Origin: Terrabacter tumescens
GTDB lineage: Bacteria; Actinomycetota; Actinomycetes; Actinomycetales; Dermatophilaceae
Assembly: GCF_014646815.1 (NCBI RefSeq)
Contig: NZ_BMNZ01000009.1
Location: 1-64,000 of the forward strand
Direction of reading: 5' to 3'
Length of the DNA: 64,000 bases
Shown here: positions 55,590-63,780 of the stretch, piece by piece
Layout of the letters: each line of letters starts with the position of its first letter
How positions within the stretch are numbered: the first letter of the stretch is position 1
Notes under the pieces: model-generated
What the model was told of the DNA's origin: nothing
The model's input: only the letters and a program-made list of their open reading frames with translations
The model's database searches: none
Position numbers and translations under genes: made by a program

Positions 55590-55646
55590 CACAAACGACT
55601 GTGCGGTGAAGCGGTGTCGCTCGTTAAGGGTGAACGATCCCTCAGA

Positions 55647-55850
55647 TCAGAGCGGACGAACCGCGTCAGCCTGGGGGCCCTTGGGACCCTGGGTGACCTC
55701 GAACTCGACGCGCTGCGCCTCCTCCAGCGAACGGTAGCCGTTCGACTGGATCGCCGAGTAGTGGACGAAAACGTCGGGGCCGCCGCCGTCCTGGGCGATG
55801 AAACCAAAGCCCTTTTCAGCGTTGAACCACTTGACGGTGCCCTGTGCCAT
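55647..55850 (-). CDS. cspA: Cold-shock protein
   Basis: A 67-residue single cold-shock domain. RNP1-like [10 protein letters not shown] and RNP2-like DVFVHYSAI are present, with [10 protein letters not shown] at the start, so it should bind single-stranded RNA/DNA and melt mRNA structure. ATG 55850 has an AAGGAAGAG site; the longer open frame upstream is non-coding. The long leader is consistent with temperature-responsive control. Confidence 0.95.
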   Translation of the reverse strand: MAQGTVKWFNAEKGFGFIAQDGGGPDVFVHYSAIQSNGYRSLEEAQRVEFEVTQGPKGPQADAVRPL

Positions 55851-56035
55851 ACGGGTAACTCTTCCTTCTTTAGCGTGTGGAACGACGCACTTCGCGCATC
55901 CCAAGCTGCCGCTTCGACTCCACTCGACGGGCGAACCCGTCTATGTCGAAAGAAATCCCGTCACCATTGCGGATGACGGGATCCTGCTCGACTACGAGGA
56001 ACTGCAACTGCAACCGCGACGAACCTAGCAGAATA
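55851..56035 (-). promoter_or_regulatory. cspA promoter and long 5' leader
   Basis: On the minus strand a TATTCT -10-like hexamer (56030-56035) lies about 180 bases before the start codon, so the message would have a long leader. The leader holds a 9-bp hairpin (ATCCCGTCA/TGACGGGAT, 55955-55963 with 55974-55982). Long structured leaders are typical of cold-shock mRNAs. No -35 is clear. Confidence 0.45.
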
Positions 56036-56076
56036 CCGGCCGTTCGGCCCGTCGGATGACACTCGTTTTTGGGCGT

Positions 56077-57060
56077 TCAGGAGTCGTTCGTCACAGCGTC
56101 ACGCCGGGTGCCCCGAAGGGCGAGTCGCGGGGTTCGGTCGCCGCGGATCGTCGCTACCATGTCGAGGACCCGCCGGGTCGCCCGGACGTCGTGCGCGCGG
56201 AACACCGTGGCACCCAGCCAGGCGGCGACGGCAGTGGCCGCGAGCGACCCCTCGAGGCGCTCCTCGGCGGGCAGGTCGAGCGACTCACCGACGAAGTCCT
56301 TGCGCGACATCGCTTGCAGCACAGGGTAGTTCAGGGAAACGACGTCAGCCGTGTGCCGCAGCACCTCGAGCGAGTGAGCCGTCGTCTTGCCGAAGTCGAG
56401 CGTCGGGTCCACGAGGATGCGCTCACGAGGTATGCCGGCCTGCTCGGCCGCGTGGGCTCCGCTCGCCAGGGTGCGCACGACGTCACGCACCACGTCCAGC
56501 AGGTCGTCGCCGTAGGTGACGTCGACGGGGTCGGTCCGGGGCGGCAGGCCTCCGGTATGTGAGATGACGTAGCCGGCGCCGATGGCCGACGCCACGTGGA
56601 CGAGCTCGCGGTCGTGCCCGGCCCACGTGTCGTTGACGAGGTCGACGACACCGTCGGCCTCGCGCGCGACCTCGGAACGCCAGGTGTCGAGGCTGAGCAG
56701 GACGTCCGGATGCTCCGAACGCGCCCACTGGAGGAAGGGCACGACGCGCCGGATCTCCTCGTCCGCGTCGACGACCTCACCTTCCTGACCGGCGCGCACA
56801 CCCCCGACGTCGACGAGGTCGGCGCCGAGCTCGACGGCGTCGACGAAGGCCGCCTTGGCGGACTCGAGGTCGGCGTGCCGGTTGCCGCTGAAGAAGGAGT
56901 CACGGGTCCGGTTGACGATCGCCATGACGGCGGGGGACGCCGCGTCGAATCGCTTGCCGCGCAGCACGAGCGGGCTTGCCGACGGCAGGTCGAGCGGAGC
57001 CAGCCGGCTCAGGATCTCGGCGGTGTCGGGCGCGGGATCCGAGCCGGAATGTGTGGTCAC
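56077..57060 (-). CDS. folP2: FolP2-type dihydropteroate synthase homologue
   Basis: A 327-residue pterin-binding TIM-barrel protein. It keeps AIVNRTRDSFFSGNRHADLESAKAAFVDAVELGADLVDVGGVRAG, LSLDTWRSEVAREA, LVNDTWAG and ILVDPTLDFGKTTAHSLEVLR. The Asn-Arg-Thr-Arg-Asp start and the Asp-Thr-Trp-Arg block are the divergent FolP2 type; the mycobacterial FolP2 protein was reported not to substitute for dihydropteroate synthase, so folate synthesis should not be assumed. GTG 57060 is preferred over a TTG at 57087. No folate genes are adjacent. Confidence 0.88.
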   Translation of the reverse strand: MTTHSGSDPAPDTAEILSRLAPLDLPSASPLVLRGKRFDAASPAVMAIVNRTRDSFFSGNRHADLESAKAAFVDAVELGADLVDVGGVRAGQEGEVVDADEEIRRVVPFLQWARSEHPDVLLSLDTWRSEVAREADGVVDLVNDTWAGHDRELVHVASAIGAGYVISHTGGLPPRTDPVDVTYGDDLLDVVRDVVRTLASGAHAAEQAGIPRERILVDPTLDFGKTTAHSLEVLRHTADVVSLNYPVLQAMSRKDFVGESLDLPAEERLEGSLAATAVAAWLGATVFRAHDVRATRRVLDMVATIRGDRTPRLALRGTRRDAVTNDS

Positions 57061-57280
57061 ACTGTCGTATCTCACGGGGCCCGGCAAAGGTCAACGGTCG
57101 TCCCGAGCATGGTTGCGGAACTGTTACCCTTGCACTGCAGACGTCATCCACGGCCCGGCCACGCTCCCGGTCGGGTCGCGGATGGTCTGCCGGTCCTGAT
57201 CGTCCCGCAATGACGATCGACCACCGAGCCCTCCGACCACCAGTCAGCAGGGCTGCGCCATAAGGAAACTGAATACAGAG

Positions 57281-57391
57281 ATGTCGTACATCGTGTCGTT
57301 CTTCGCGGCCATGAACCGTCCGTCCAGGTCACTGCCGGTCGGTCAGTACAACTCCAGCACGACGTTCGAGGAGAGGCTCGGCCTGCTCTGA
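57281..57391 (+). CDS. Probable 36-aa small protein
   Basis: ATG 57281 is preceded by AAGGA (11 bases upstream) and opens 36 codons, with about 33 third positions G or C, the same bias as real genes here. The peptide starts SYIVSFFAAMNRPSRSLPVG and ends FEERLGLL. A terminator with a T run follows 48 bases after the stop, so the unit looks like an independent short transcript. No family recognised. Confidence 0.5.
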   Translation: MSYIVSFFAAMNRPSRSLPVGQYNSSTTFEERLGLL

Positions 57392-57438
57392 GAGCGCGTG
57401 CACGTCCGGCCCCACCGATGAGGCCGGCGCATGAGAAC

Positions 57439-57472
57439 AAAAGGGACTCCGGATCTCCGGGGCCCCTTTTTT
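57439..57472 (+). terminator. Terminator with T tract
   Basis: AAAAGGG-A-CTCCGG pairs with CCGGGG-C-CCCTTTT, followed by TT: one of the few hairpins here with a U run. It closes the transcript carrying the 36-codon frame at 57281. Confidence 0.8.
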
Positions 57473-57627
57473 CATGCCCGGATCCGGTTCTAGGCCCCTG
57501 GGCGGCCGGCGTGAGATCGCGCCGGAGATCGCGCGAGCGCTGCGCCCTGACGACAACGGGCGCGTGATGAGCCGCACGATCTGGTCGCGACGGGCGTCGA
57601 CTTGGCGCTCCGCGGTGACGGAGCTGT

Positions 57628-57736
57628 TGGCGGAGGGCGTGGGATTCGAACCCACGATGGGCTATGAACCCATAGCGGTTTTCAAGACCGCAATCCTTTG
57701 ACGCTCTGACCTGCACAGACGTCCTGCCGTCCCTCC
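57628..57736 (-). pseudogene. Disrupted tRNA-Ser(UGA) (candidate attachment-site remnant)
   Basis: The 3' two thirds of a serine tRNA are intact: anticodon stem GCGGT/ACCGC with loop CTTGAAA (anticodon UGA), long variable arm, T-arm GTGGGTTCGAATCCCAC, acceptor strand GCCCTCC, G and CCA. The D-arm side is wrong: the acceptor-like GGAGGG (57731-57736) lies about 20 nt too far upstream, with GCAGGAC/GCAGGTC duplicated between. Either an 18-20 nt insertion in the D arm or loss of the 5' end. It marks the border between core genes (folP2 side) and the accessory island. Confidence 0.6.
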
Positions 57737-57788
57737 CGGTGCCCGACGAATGCCCAATACCCAGGCCACATCGCAGCCGCGTGGCGAG

Positions 57789-59324
57789 TCAGTGCTTGTC
57801 GGTTTCGGCGAGGTAACCCCAGCCGCCGGGGTAGTGCCGTGAGCGGCAAGCAGCCGTGAGCAGAAGGGCGGAGAGGGGGTCTGTGTTTGCCGTCGCGAGC
57901 GGTGCCGTGCCCTGGTCTGCCCAAGGCGCGAAGTCCACGCGGGGCTGCGGCCACACGTCATTCCCACCGCGAACCCAGTGCGCCTTGGCTTCGTCCGCGT
58001 TCATCGTCTCCGGGACGATGCGCAGGGCCTCCACGTTCTCTCGGACTCGTTCGTAAAAGGATTCCTCTCCGAGGAAGACTGCGAGGTCCAGCACGGCAGT
58101 CGCGAGGTAGCTCGACGAACGACGGTCAATGGTGGTGCTCTCAAGCATCCCCCCGAGGACCCGCGAAGCGCTCGTAGCCTCGTCTTCGGCGAGGGACGCC
58201 AGCCCCAGCCCCGAGAAGTCGTCATCGTGCCGGTCGAGAAGCCAGCCGGCGACGCGACGAAGGTATTCGACGGCATCGTCGTGTCCGAAGGTGCTCAGCA
58301 TGACCGTCGTCAAAATGACGGACGTCGTGAAGAGGTCGCTCGGTGGCCGACTGGTGCCCGGCTGCTCCGCTAGTGCCGCAAGCGCTTCCTCGAACGCGGC
58401 CGCCTCGTCCTTATCGCCCTCAGCACGAGCCAGCGCGAGGCCTAGCGCGATGGCCTCGGACGCCCGGCAGCAGATCACTGGATAGGTGAAAATCGCCATC
58501 TGGCTCATGGTGTGCCGAGCGAGGTCGAGCGGGTCCTCCAGCAGCGGCACGAGCTGCTCTCTCACCTGCTTTGCCATCAACAACACGAGACGGTGAGCGG
58601 CCTCCACCAGGCCGGTCGGGGCGGCTGGGTCTTGGCAAGCTGCCCGCACGAGTTGAAGTGCAACGCTGACAGCTAGGTCTAGGCGCCGGACACGGGTCAG
58701 GGCGTTGACAAGGATCGCGGCTTCGACTGCTGCGCGTTTTGCGTTCCCTACGGGCGGCAGCCAGCGGCGTGTGTACTTCTCGATGCGGCTGTCCGTGACC
58801 CCCCTGTCGAGGATGCTCGTCACCATCGAGAGCAGTTGCACCTCTACATCAGCGCCAGCGACCCCGGCAGTCGGCTCCTTGCAGAACCAGTCGACCAGGT
58901 CCGACCGCTCCCAGATCTCAAGGTCCGCGAGGCCTCTGCGCTCGACGGACTTGCGGTATTCGGCGGCGTCCGAGGGCGCGCTGCCCTTGAGCCGCCCTGT
59001 CGTGACGAGGACCGCCACCCGCGGGAGGTCCTTGTCAAACGACTGATGGCCGAGGGTGTTGTACTCGCACTCTTCCAACTGCGGTCGAACAGCACGCCAC
59101 TCAGCACTCCCCAAGTCCCCGGCCTTGGACTGGATCAGATACTGACGGACAAGGCCAGTTTCAGGGTCAGCACGCTTCGCGACGACGTCCTTGCCGAACT
59201 CGAACTGCCCGTGGATGAAGTGGACGTCCGTGAAACCCCGCGCCGCGAGCAGGGCCAGCAGCGGCCCGTCGAACTCGCGCTCGGTCAGGGTGTCAAGAAA
59301 GGTCCCGACGACGTCTTGCAGCAC
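57789..59324 (-). CDS. Mrr-like restriction endonuclease-domain protein with long helical C-terminus
   Basis: A 511-residue protein. The N-terminal 110 residues have a PD-(D/E)XK-type core: GFTDVHFIHGQFEFGKDVVAKR (D46) and VRQYLIQSKAGDLG with Gln65-Ser-Lys67, the QxK variant seen in Mrr-type nucleases. Residues about 170-511 are helical, Leu/Ala-rich and repetitive, possibly a sensor or scaffold; no known domain was recognised. Its ATG lies inside the end of the 212-aa gene (32-base overlap), so the pair is translationally coupled. Candidate defence nuclease. Confidence 0.65.
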   Translation of the reverse strand: MLQDVVGTFLDTLTEREFDGPLLALLAARGFTDVHFIHGQFEFGKDVVAKRADPETGLVRQYLIQSKAGDLGSAEWRAVRPQLEECEYNTLGHQSFDKDLPRVAVLVTTGRLKGSAPSDAAEYRKSVERRGLADLEIWERSDLVDWFCKEPTAGVAGADVEVQLLSMVTSILDRGVTDSRIEKYTRRWLPPVGNAKRAAVEAAILVNALTRVRRLDLAVSVALQLVRAACQDPAAPTGLVEAAHRLVLLMAKQVREQLVPLLEDPLDLARHTMSQMAIFTYPVICCRASEAIALGLALARAEGDKDEAAAFEEALAALAEQPGTSRPPSDLFTTSVILTTVMLSTFGHDDAVEYLRRVAGWLLDRHDDDFSGLGLASLAEDEATSASRVLGGMLESTTIDRRSSSYLATAVLDLAVFLGEESFYERVRENVEALRIVPETMNADEAKAHWVRGGNDVWPQPRVDFAPWADQGTAPLATANTDPLSALLLTAACRSRHYPGGWGYLAETDKH

Positions 59325-59931
59325 GCCACTCCTCCCGCCGTCGCTCCAGGATCGCGTTGAGGCGCGCCTCCTGCTCGGGCGTCGGCTTCTTGTCCTTGAG
59401 TTTCTCCAGTAGGTCGGGGTGCATGAAGATCGTGGTGGTCGGGTTCCCTTCGGCGTCGAACTCCAGCTCGATCTTCTCCATTGCGTCCGCGTACACGTCG
59501 AAGAAGTCTCGGTCCGTCGCCTGAATGACGTTGCCGTGGTCCTCCGATACCTGCGAGATGAGCTCGAAGAAGCCCTTCACCATCTGGGCGCCTGTGCCTT
59601 CGGCGACCGCGTACGTGTCTGCGAGGAACTGATCGAGCTTGAACTCCACCACGTCCTCGACGGAGACGGTCCAGACGTGCGACGTCTTCATGGGGCGGTA
59701 GAGGCGCGACGCCTCCGGTGGTGGAGGTTCGCCCTCCTCGATTCGCGGCGGGCCGTCGGCGAGTTCGGCACGTGGGATCTGAGCAAGCAGGGGGTGGAGT
59801 GCTCGCTGCAGCTCCTGGACCGTTTGGTTGAACCAGCGCACTCCACCGATCTCGTACTCCCGTGGCATGAGCCACGGCTGGTCGTCCTGCTCTGCCTCTA
59901 AGGTGTCCTCCTCCACGCTCCCATCCTGCAC
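59293..59931 (-). CDS. Unrecognised protein encoded with the Mrr-like nuclease
   Basis: A 212-residue soluble protein with an acidic N-terminus (EEDTLEAEQDDQPW), a middle region with RLYRPMKTSHVWTVSVEDVVEFKLDQFLADTYAVAEG, the segment QVSEDHGNVIQATDRDFFDVYADAMEKIELEFDAEGNPTTTIFMHPDLL, and a highly basic C-terminus (ERRREEWRAARRRRD). I recognise no family. Coupled to the nuclease gene by overlap, so it likely forms a two-gene system with it. Confidence 0.6.
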   Translation of the reverse strand: MQDGSVEEDTLEAEQDDQPWLMPREYEIGGVRWFNQTVQELQRALHPLLAQIPRAELADGPPRIEEGEPPPPEASRLYRPMKTSHVWTVSVEDVVEFKLDQFLADTYAVAEGTGAQMVKGFFELISQVSEDHGNVIQATDRDFFDVYADAMEKIELEFDAEGNPTTTIFMHPDLLEKLKDKKPTPEQEARLNAILERRREEWRAARRRRDLS

Positions 59932-60135
59932 GACGGCACCGACAACCGTTGAGAAGCACCCCAGGCAGGGCCAGTCATCCTCTCAGTGATCTGCACCGGC
60001 CTGACTCGACATTCGGACGGCGAAGGGTCGTCCCGCCCAACCCATCGGGCCTCGGTGCTTCGCGGCATATCCATCCCCCCGACGCTGACCTCGCTGCGGC
60101 GCTCGCGCCAGCATGTCGACGTGCCCGGCCGGTCG

Positions 60136-60843
60136 TCACCACGGAGCGTCCGCCGGAACCACCTCCAGTCGTGTCCCGAGATAGGCACAAAGCGCCGCGA
60201 GCGTGCGGATGCTGGAGAAGCGGAAGTCCCCAATGTCGTACATCTCGGTCACAGTGTTGTGGCGCAGCCCGACCGCCCGGGCAACAGCGGACTTGGAGAC
60301 CCCGACGACCCTCATGCGCTCCCGTAGCTCAAGCGAGACCAGTAGCTGCAACGGAATCGCGACCTTGTAGCCGGCGGCCAGCCAGGCCGCCACCATCGTG
60401 GCTTGGTCTTGGTCCTCGGTTTGGGGGAGGAGGCTGGGCCCAGCGACCTGGACCCGGAGACCCAACGCGTCGGCAACGATGGCTACGGTCTCGAAGCCGG
60501 GCCATCCGCTGCCCTGTTCGAGCCCGGTCAGCACCGAGAGCGCAACACCGGTCGTCGCGCTGAGCCGACGCAACGTGAGCCCCCGTAGGCGTCGCTCCCG
60601 CGCCAGATCGGTGGCCAAGGCACGGTAGCCCTCTGCGCTGCGCCGTTCGAGGTCGTTGACGTAGCTCTCGCCAGGTCGCGTTGACAGCGTCCACCGCCAC
60701 TGTCCATCCGACCCGCGCCCACCGCGCGGCGCCGGCCAGCTAACCGGGGCCTGCGCTGACGGGAGGCTTCGGATCGTCCGGCCGTCCTCGTCTGTAGGTG
60801 GGAAGAGCCAGCGCAGCAGGTCCCCGCGTGATTTCTCGGCCAC
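60136..60843 (-). CDS. Double helix-turn-helix (XRE-like) protein
   Basis: A 235-residue protein starting with GTG 60843. A first XRE-type helix-turn-helix lies at about 78-125 (LARERRLRGLTLRRLSATTGVALSVLTGLEQGSGWPGFETVAIVADALGL) and a second at about 172-228 (VVGVSKSAVARAVGLRHNTVTEMYDIGDFRFSSIRTLAALCAYLG). The N-terminus (LLRWLFPP) is not assigned. It may repress the neighbouring nuclease operon, which reads in the same direction 205 bases downstream; no operator is defined. Confidence 0.7.
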   Translation of the reverse strand: MAEKSRGDLLRWLFPPTDEDGRTIRSLPSAQAPVSWPAPRGGRGSDGQWRWTLSTRPGESYVNDLERRSAEGYRALATDLARERRLRGLTLRRLSATTGVALSVLTGLEQGSGWPGFETVAIVADALGLRVQVAGPSLLPQTEDQDQATMVAAWLAAGYKVAIPLQLLVSLELRERMRVVGVSKSAVARAVGLRHNTVTEMYDIGDFRFSSIRTLAALCAYLGTRLEVVPADAPW

Positions 60844-61046
60844 GTCGTCGCCCCCTCGCGCTCAGGCTTGTATCGGCCCACAGATCAAACCATGTCCTGC
60901 ACCGTCGTCAGCGGTTCAGGAACACGAACTGGACCCGCGGCCAGCAGCCCCCGCTGCCCAACGGACGCCTCGCCGAGCAGTGACCCCAGCATCAGCCAGT
61001 AAGTCGGACTCGGCGGTTCTCACCGAACCCGCAAGGCAGCCCACAC

Positions 61047-62093
61047 ATGTCCGGCAACAAGTCCGCCACCACGTCCAATCCCGCCATCGCGAAGGTCATG
61101 TTCTCCTCGGCCTCCGACGACTGGGCCACCCCTCAGGCGTTCTACGACGAGTACGACGCCGAGTTCGGCTTCGTACTCGACGCCTGCTCCAGCACGACCA
61201 ACCACAAGGCACCGCACTTCTTCGCTCTCGACCACCCCGACGCCCATCGCCGCGACGGGCTCACCGGGGACTGGGCCGCCGATGCCCGCGCCCATGGCGG
61301 GGCGGTCTGGTGCAACCCCGTATACGGCCGGTCCATCACCGACTGGATGGCGAAGGCCGCCGCAACCGCACGCGCAGGGGTCACGGTCGTGTGTCTGGTC
61401 CCAGCCCGGACCGACACCCGCTGGTTCCATGAGCACGTCCTCGCGGAAGGTGCCGAGGTCCGGTATGTCCGAGGCCGGCTGAAGTTCGGCACAGCAACCA
61501 CTGGCGCCCCGTTCGCCAGCCTCGTGATCATCTACCGGGGCCACTCCTCAGCCGAGGCGGAGGAGGCCGGCCCAGATTGCGAAGCCGGTGACACCCTCGA
61601 CCTCGACGACGAGGTCAAGCCGCAGGCGCCACGCGAGCACGCCCTGGAAAGTCGAGAGGGCCGGGTAAGCCGTGCAGCGGTTCTCCGAGAGGCCGTGCGC
61701 GACCAGCGCCTGCCGCAGGGTGAACGTCACAGTACGCGCGAAGCACGCCGCCATCGGAGCGCCCAATCTGAGGCGGCCGTTAGGACGCTCGCCGAACACG
61801 TAGCGCGCTGGCAGCCCTTCGAAGCTACATCGCCTGGACATGACGCGTCGATGACGTGGTCACCCGTCCTCGGGACATCAGACGGAACATGGCGGAGGGT
61901 GTGGGATTTGAACCCACGAGGCGTCTCCGCCTGGTCGCTTTCAAGGCGACTGCACTCGGCCACTATGCGAACCCTCCAGGTGCGTGGCCCAGTGTTTCAG
62001 ACTGGCCGGCCCTGTTGCACGCAGCCCCACCCCAGCGCGTGTGGGCGGTCCAGCGAGGTCGATTGCGCCCCCAAGCCGTTGCAGCACCGGTGA
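61047..62093 (+). CDS. Phage-type DNA N6-adenine methyltransferase (Dam), probably broken at the 3' end
   Basis: Residues 25-168 match phage Dam adenine methylases: WATPQAFYDEYDAEFGFVLDACSS (AdoMet side), WCNPVYGRSITDWMAKA with the catalytic motif as N90-P-V-Y instead of the usual NPPY, and CLVPARTDTRWFHEHV to ASLVIIYRG. After about 61550 the frame has shadow-like composition and runs antisense through tRNA-Ser(UGA) to a stop at 62093, so the native C-terminus is probably lost. Expression and activity are uncertain; the altered catalytic motif may reduce activity. Confidence 0.6.
   Translation: MSGNKSATTSNPAIAKVMFSSASDDWATPQAFYDEYDAEFGFVLDACSSTTNHKAPHFFALDHPDAHRRDGLTGDWAADARAHGGAVWCNPVYGRSITDWMAKAAATARAGVTVVCLVPARTDTRWFHEHVLAEGAEVRYVRGRLKFGTATTGAPFASLVIIYRGHSSAEAEEAGPDCEAGDTLDLDDEVKPQAPREHALESREGRVSRAAVLREAVRDQRLPQGERHSTREARRHRSAQSEAAVRTLAEHVARWQPFEATSPGHDASMTWSPVLGTSDGTWRRVWDLNPRGVSAWSLSRRLHSATMRTLQVRGPVFQTGRPCCTQPHPSACGRSSEVDCAPKPLQHR
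61890..61977 (-). tRNA. tRNA-Ser(UGA)
   Basis: 88 nt with encoded CCA. Acceptor GGAGGGT pairs with ACCCTCC, anticodon loop CTTGAAA (UGA, reading UCA/UCG/UCU), long variable arm, T-arm GTGGGTTCAAATCCCAC. Its variable arm differs from the broken copy at 57628, so it is not a simple duplicate. It lies inside the accessory island, next to the excisionase gene. Confidence 0.95.
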
Positions 62094-62097
62094 CGCC

Positions 62098-62292
62098 ATG
62101 ACCACCGAAACGAACACTTGGCTAACGGTCAACCAGACCGCGCTCCGTGCTGGCGTATCCCGCGCCACCCTCTACCGGTACTGGGAGCGTGGGTCTGGGC
62201 CCCGCTTCTGCCGAACTCCAGGCGGGAACCGTCGCGTCCGCGTCGATTGGGTTGATGACTGGATGCTCGACCTCGAGGAGTTCGCAGCCTGA
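62098..62292 (+). CDS. Excisionase/helix-turn-helix protein
   Basis: A 64-residue protein with a MerR-like winged helix (WLTVNQTALRAGVSRATLYRYWERGSGPRFCRTPGGNRRVRVDWVDDWM), the usual fold of small Xis proteins of actinobacterial elements. Its TGA overlaps the integrase ATG (TGATG). It should direct excision by bending DNA at the attachment site. Confidence 0.85.
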   Translation: MTTETNTWLTVNQTALRAGVSRATLYRYWERGSGPRFCRTPGGNRRVRVDWVDDWMLDLEEFAA

Positions 62293-63683
62293 TGCCTCAG
62301 ACATTCGATGTCCAAATCCATTCGCTGCGCGCGCGTAGGCGCTCCGACCGTAAGGCCGTCTCATACGAACTCGGCTGGGTCGTCGGGGGAGACAAGCACT
62401 ACGCGACGTTCAAGCTCAAGGGACTCGCCACCTCGGAGCACGCAAAGCTCGTTTCGGCTGCCAAGCGGGGCGACGCCTTCGACACGGTCACAGGTCAACC
62501 GGTTTCCTCGGGGCTCAACGCGACCCCCACGCTGCTCGAGGTGGCGCGGAGGATCTACGCCGACGAGTGGCGCGACTCCGGCGGCAAGACGCGCAAGTCG
62601 ACCGCTGAGAACCTTGCCCACGTCGTCGCTGTCGTTACCGAGGCACGTCACCAGGTGGACGGTGCCCGCCGCGAGTTGCTCTACCAAGCGCTCTACCAAG
62701 GCGGCTTGTCACCGGAGGGGCTGCGGATTCCAGACGAGGGGAAGGTGACGTCGCGTCGCACTTCAGTTACGCGAGCGCACCACGACGCGCTGCGCTGGCT
62801 CGAGCGCGCCTCTCTTCCGGTCGGGAAAGTAGACATAGCCGTGTGCGAAACCGCATTGCGGCGACTCGCAATCAATCTGGACGGCTCGACTGCAAAGCCG
62901 ACGGCACGTACTCGTCGGCGGGCCGGCCTGTCCAAGATCCTTGAGTACGCGGTCAGGCACCAGCACCTCTCGTCGTCTCCGCTGCGCACCATCACGACGA
63001 GGGCATCGAACCGGGCCGCCGTTGAGGTTACGGCCACTACCGTGGCGCACCCCGAACTCATACCCGCCGCCCTGCGAGCGGTGGCCGCGAAGGGACCGCG
63101 AGGACCGGTGTTTGCGGCGTTCCTCGCTTGCGTCTTCTACGCGGGCTTACGTCCATCGGAGGCTGCCTCGCTCCAACTTGGGCACTGTGAGCTGCCAGAG
63201 ACCGGATGGGGAAGGCTCCGCCTTCGCAAGTCAGCGGCCGCGGCGGGGACGGCCTGGACGGACTCCGGTGCTGTTCGTGACGACCGAGGCCTGAAGCGAC
63301 GCCAGGCGGGTGCCGAACGGCCAGTTCCGATTCCCCCGGTTCTGGTGCAGATGCTCCGTGAGTTTGCGCAGAGCCGACGCATCAGTTCTGGGCTGCTATT
63401 CACGACCGGCCAAGGCTCGATGCTGTCGGAGTCGGAAGTGGGAGAGTTCTGGCGCGCTGGGAGAAGGCTCGCGATGCCGGACGCTGAGGAAGAGACGCTG
63501 GCTCGCGTCTACGACCTGCGCCATGCGGCAGCATCCCTCTGGCTACGCGACGTCCCAGTCGGCGTCGTCGCTGCCCGCCTCGGGCATTCCCCGGAGGTGT
63601 GTCTCCGCGTCTACCACCACCTCATTCCCGGGGACGAGGAGCGGTGGAACGAGGCGATTGCGGCCACGCTACCTGCCTGGTGA
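62292..63683 (+). CDS. int: Tyrosine recombinase/integrase
   Basis: A 463-residue site-specific integrase. Residues about 75-225 contain the core-binding (SAM-like) domain, and about 245-455 the catalytic domain: Arg of box I in AGLRPSEAASLQLG, the box II YDLRHAAASLWL (His-Arg form with Tyr at the first position), and RLGHSPEVCLRVYHH with the nucleophilic tyrosine. Coupled to xis by start-stop overlap. The attachment site used is not proven; a serine tRNA is likely. Confidence 0.92.
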   Translation: MPQTFDVQIHSLRARRRSDRKAVSYELGWVVGGDKHYATFKLKGLATSEHAKLVSAAKRGDAFDTVTGQPVSSGLNATPTLLEVARRIYADEWRDSGGKTRKSTAENLAHVVAVVTEARHQVDGARRELLYQALYQGGLSPEGLRIPDEGKVTSRRTSVTRAHHDALRWLERASLPVGKVDIAVCETALRRLAINLDGSTAKPTARTRRRAGLSKILEYAVRHQHLSSSPLRTITTRASNRAAVEVTATTVAHPELIPAALRAVAAKGPRGPVFAAFLACVFYAGLRPSEAASLQLGHCELPETGWGRLRLRKSAAAAGTAWTDSGAVRDDRGLKRRQAGAERPVPIPPVLVQMLREFAQSRRISSGLLFTTGQGSMLSESEVGEFWRAGRRLAMPDAEEETLARVYDLRHAAASLWLRDVPVGVVAARLGHSPEVCLRVYHHLIPGDEERWNEAIAATLPAW

Positions 63684-63780
63684 CACCTCCCCGCGATGCG
63701 CTGCCCCCACCCGTCGCCAGTCACTTGCCCGCTGCAACCTGCAATGCGGGTCGACCTCGAACAACCGAAGGAGTAGAAGA

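Noticed and set aside
61548-61841. 97-codon minus-strand frame inside the Dam methylase 3' region
   Set aside because: Composition is partly protein-like, but there is no ribosome site and no recognised family; kept out as too uncertain.
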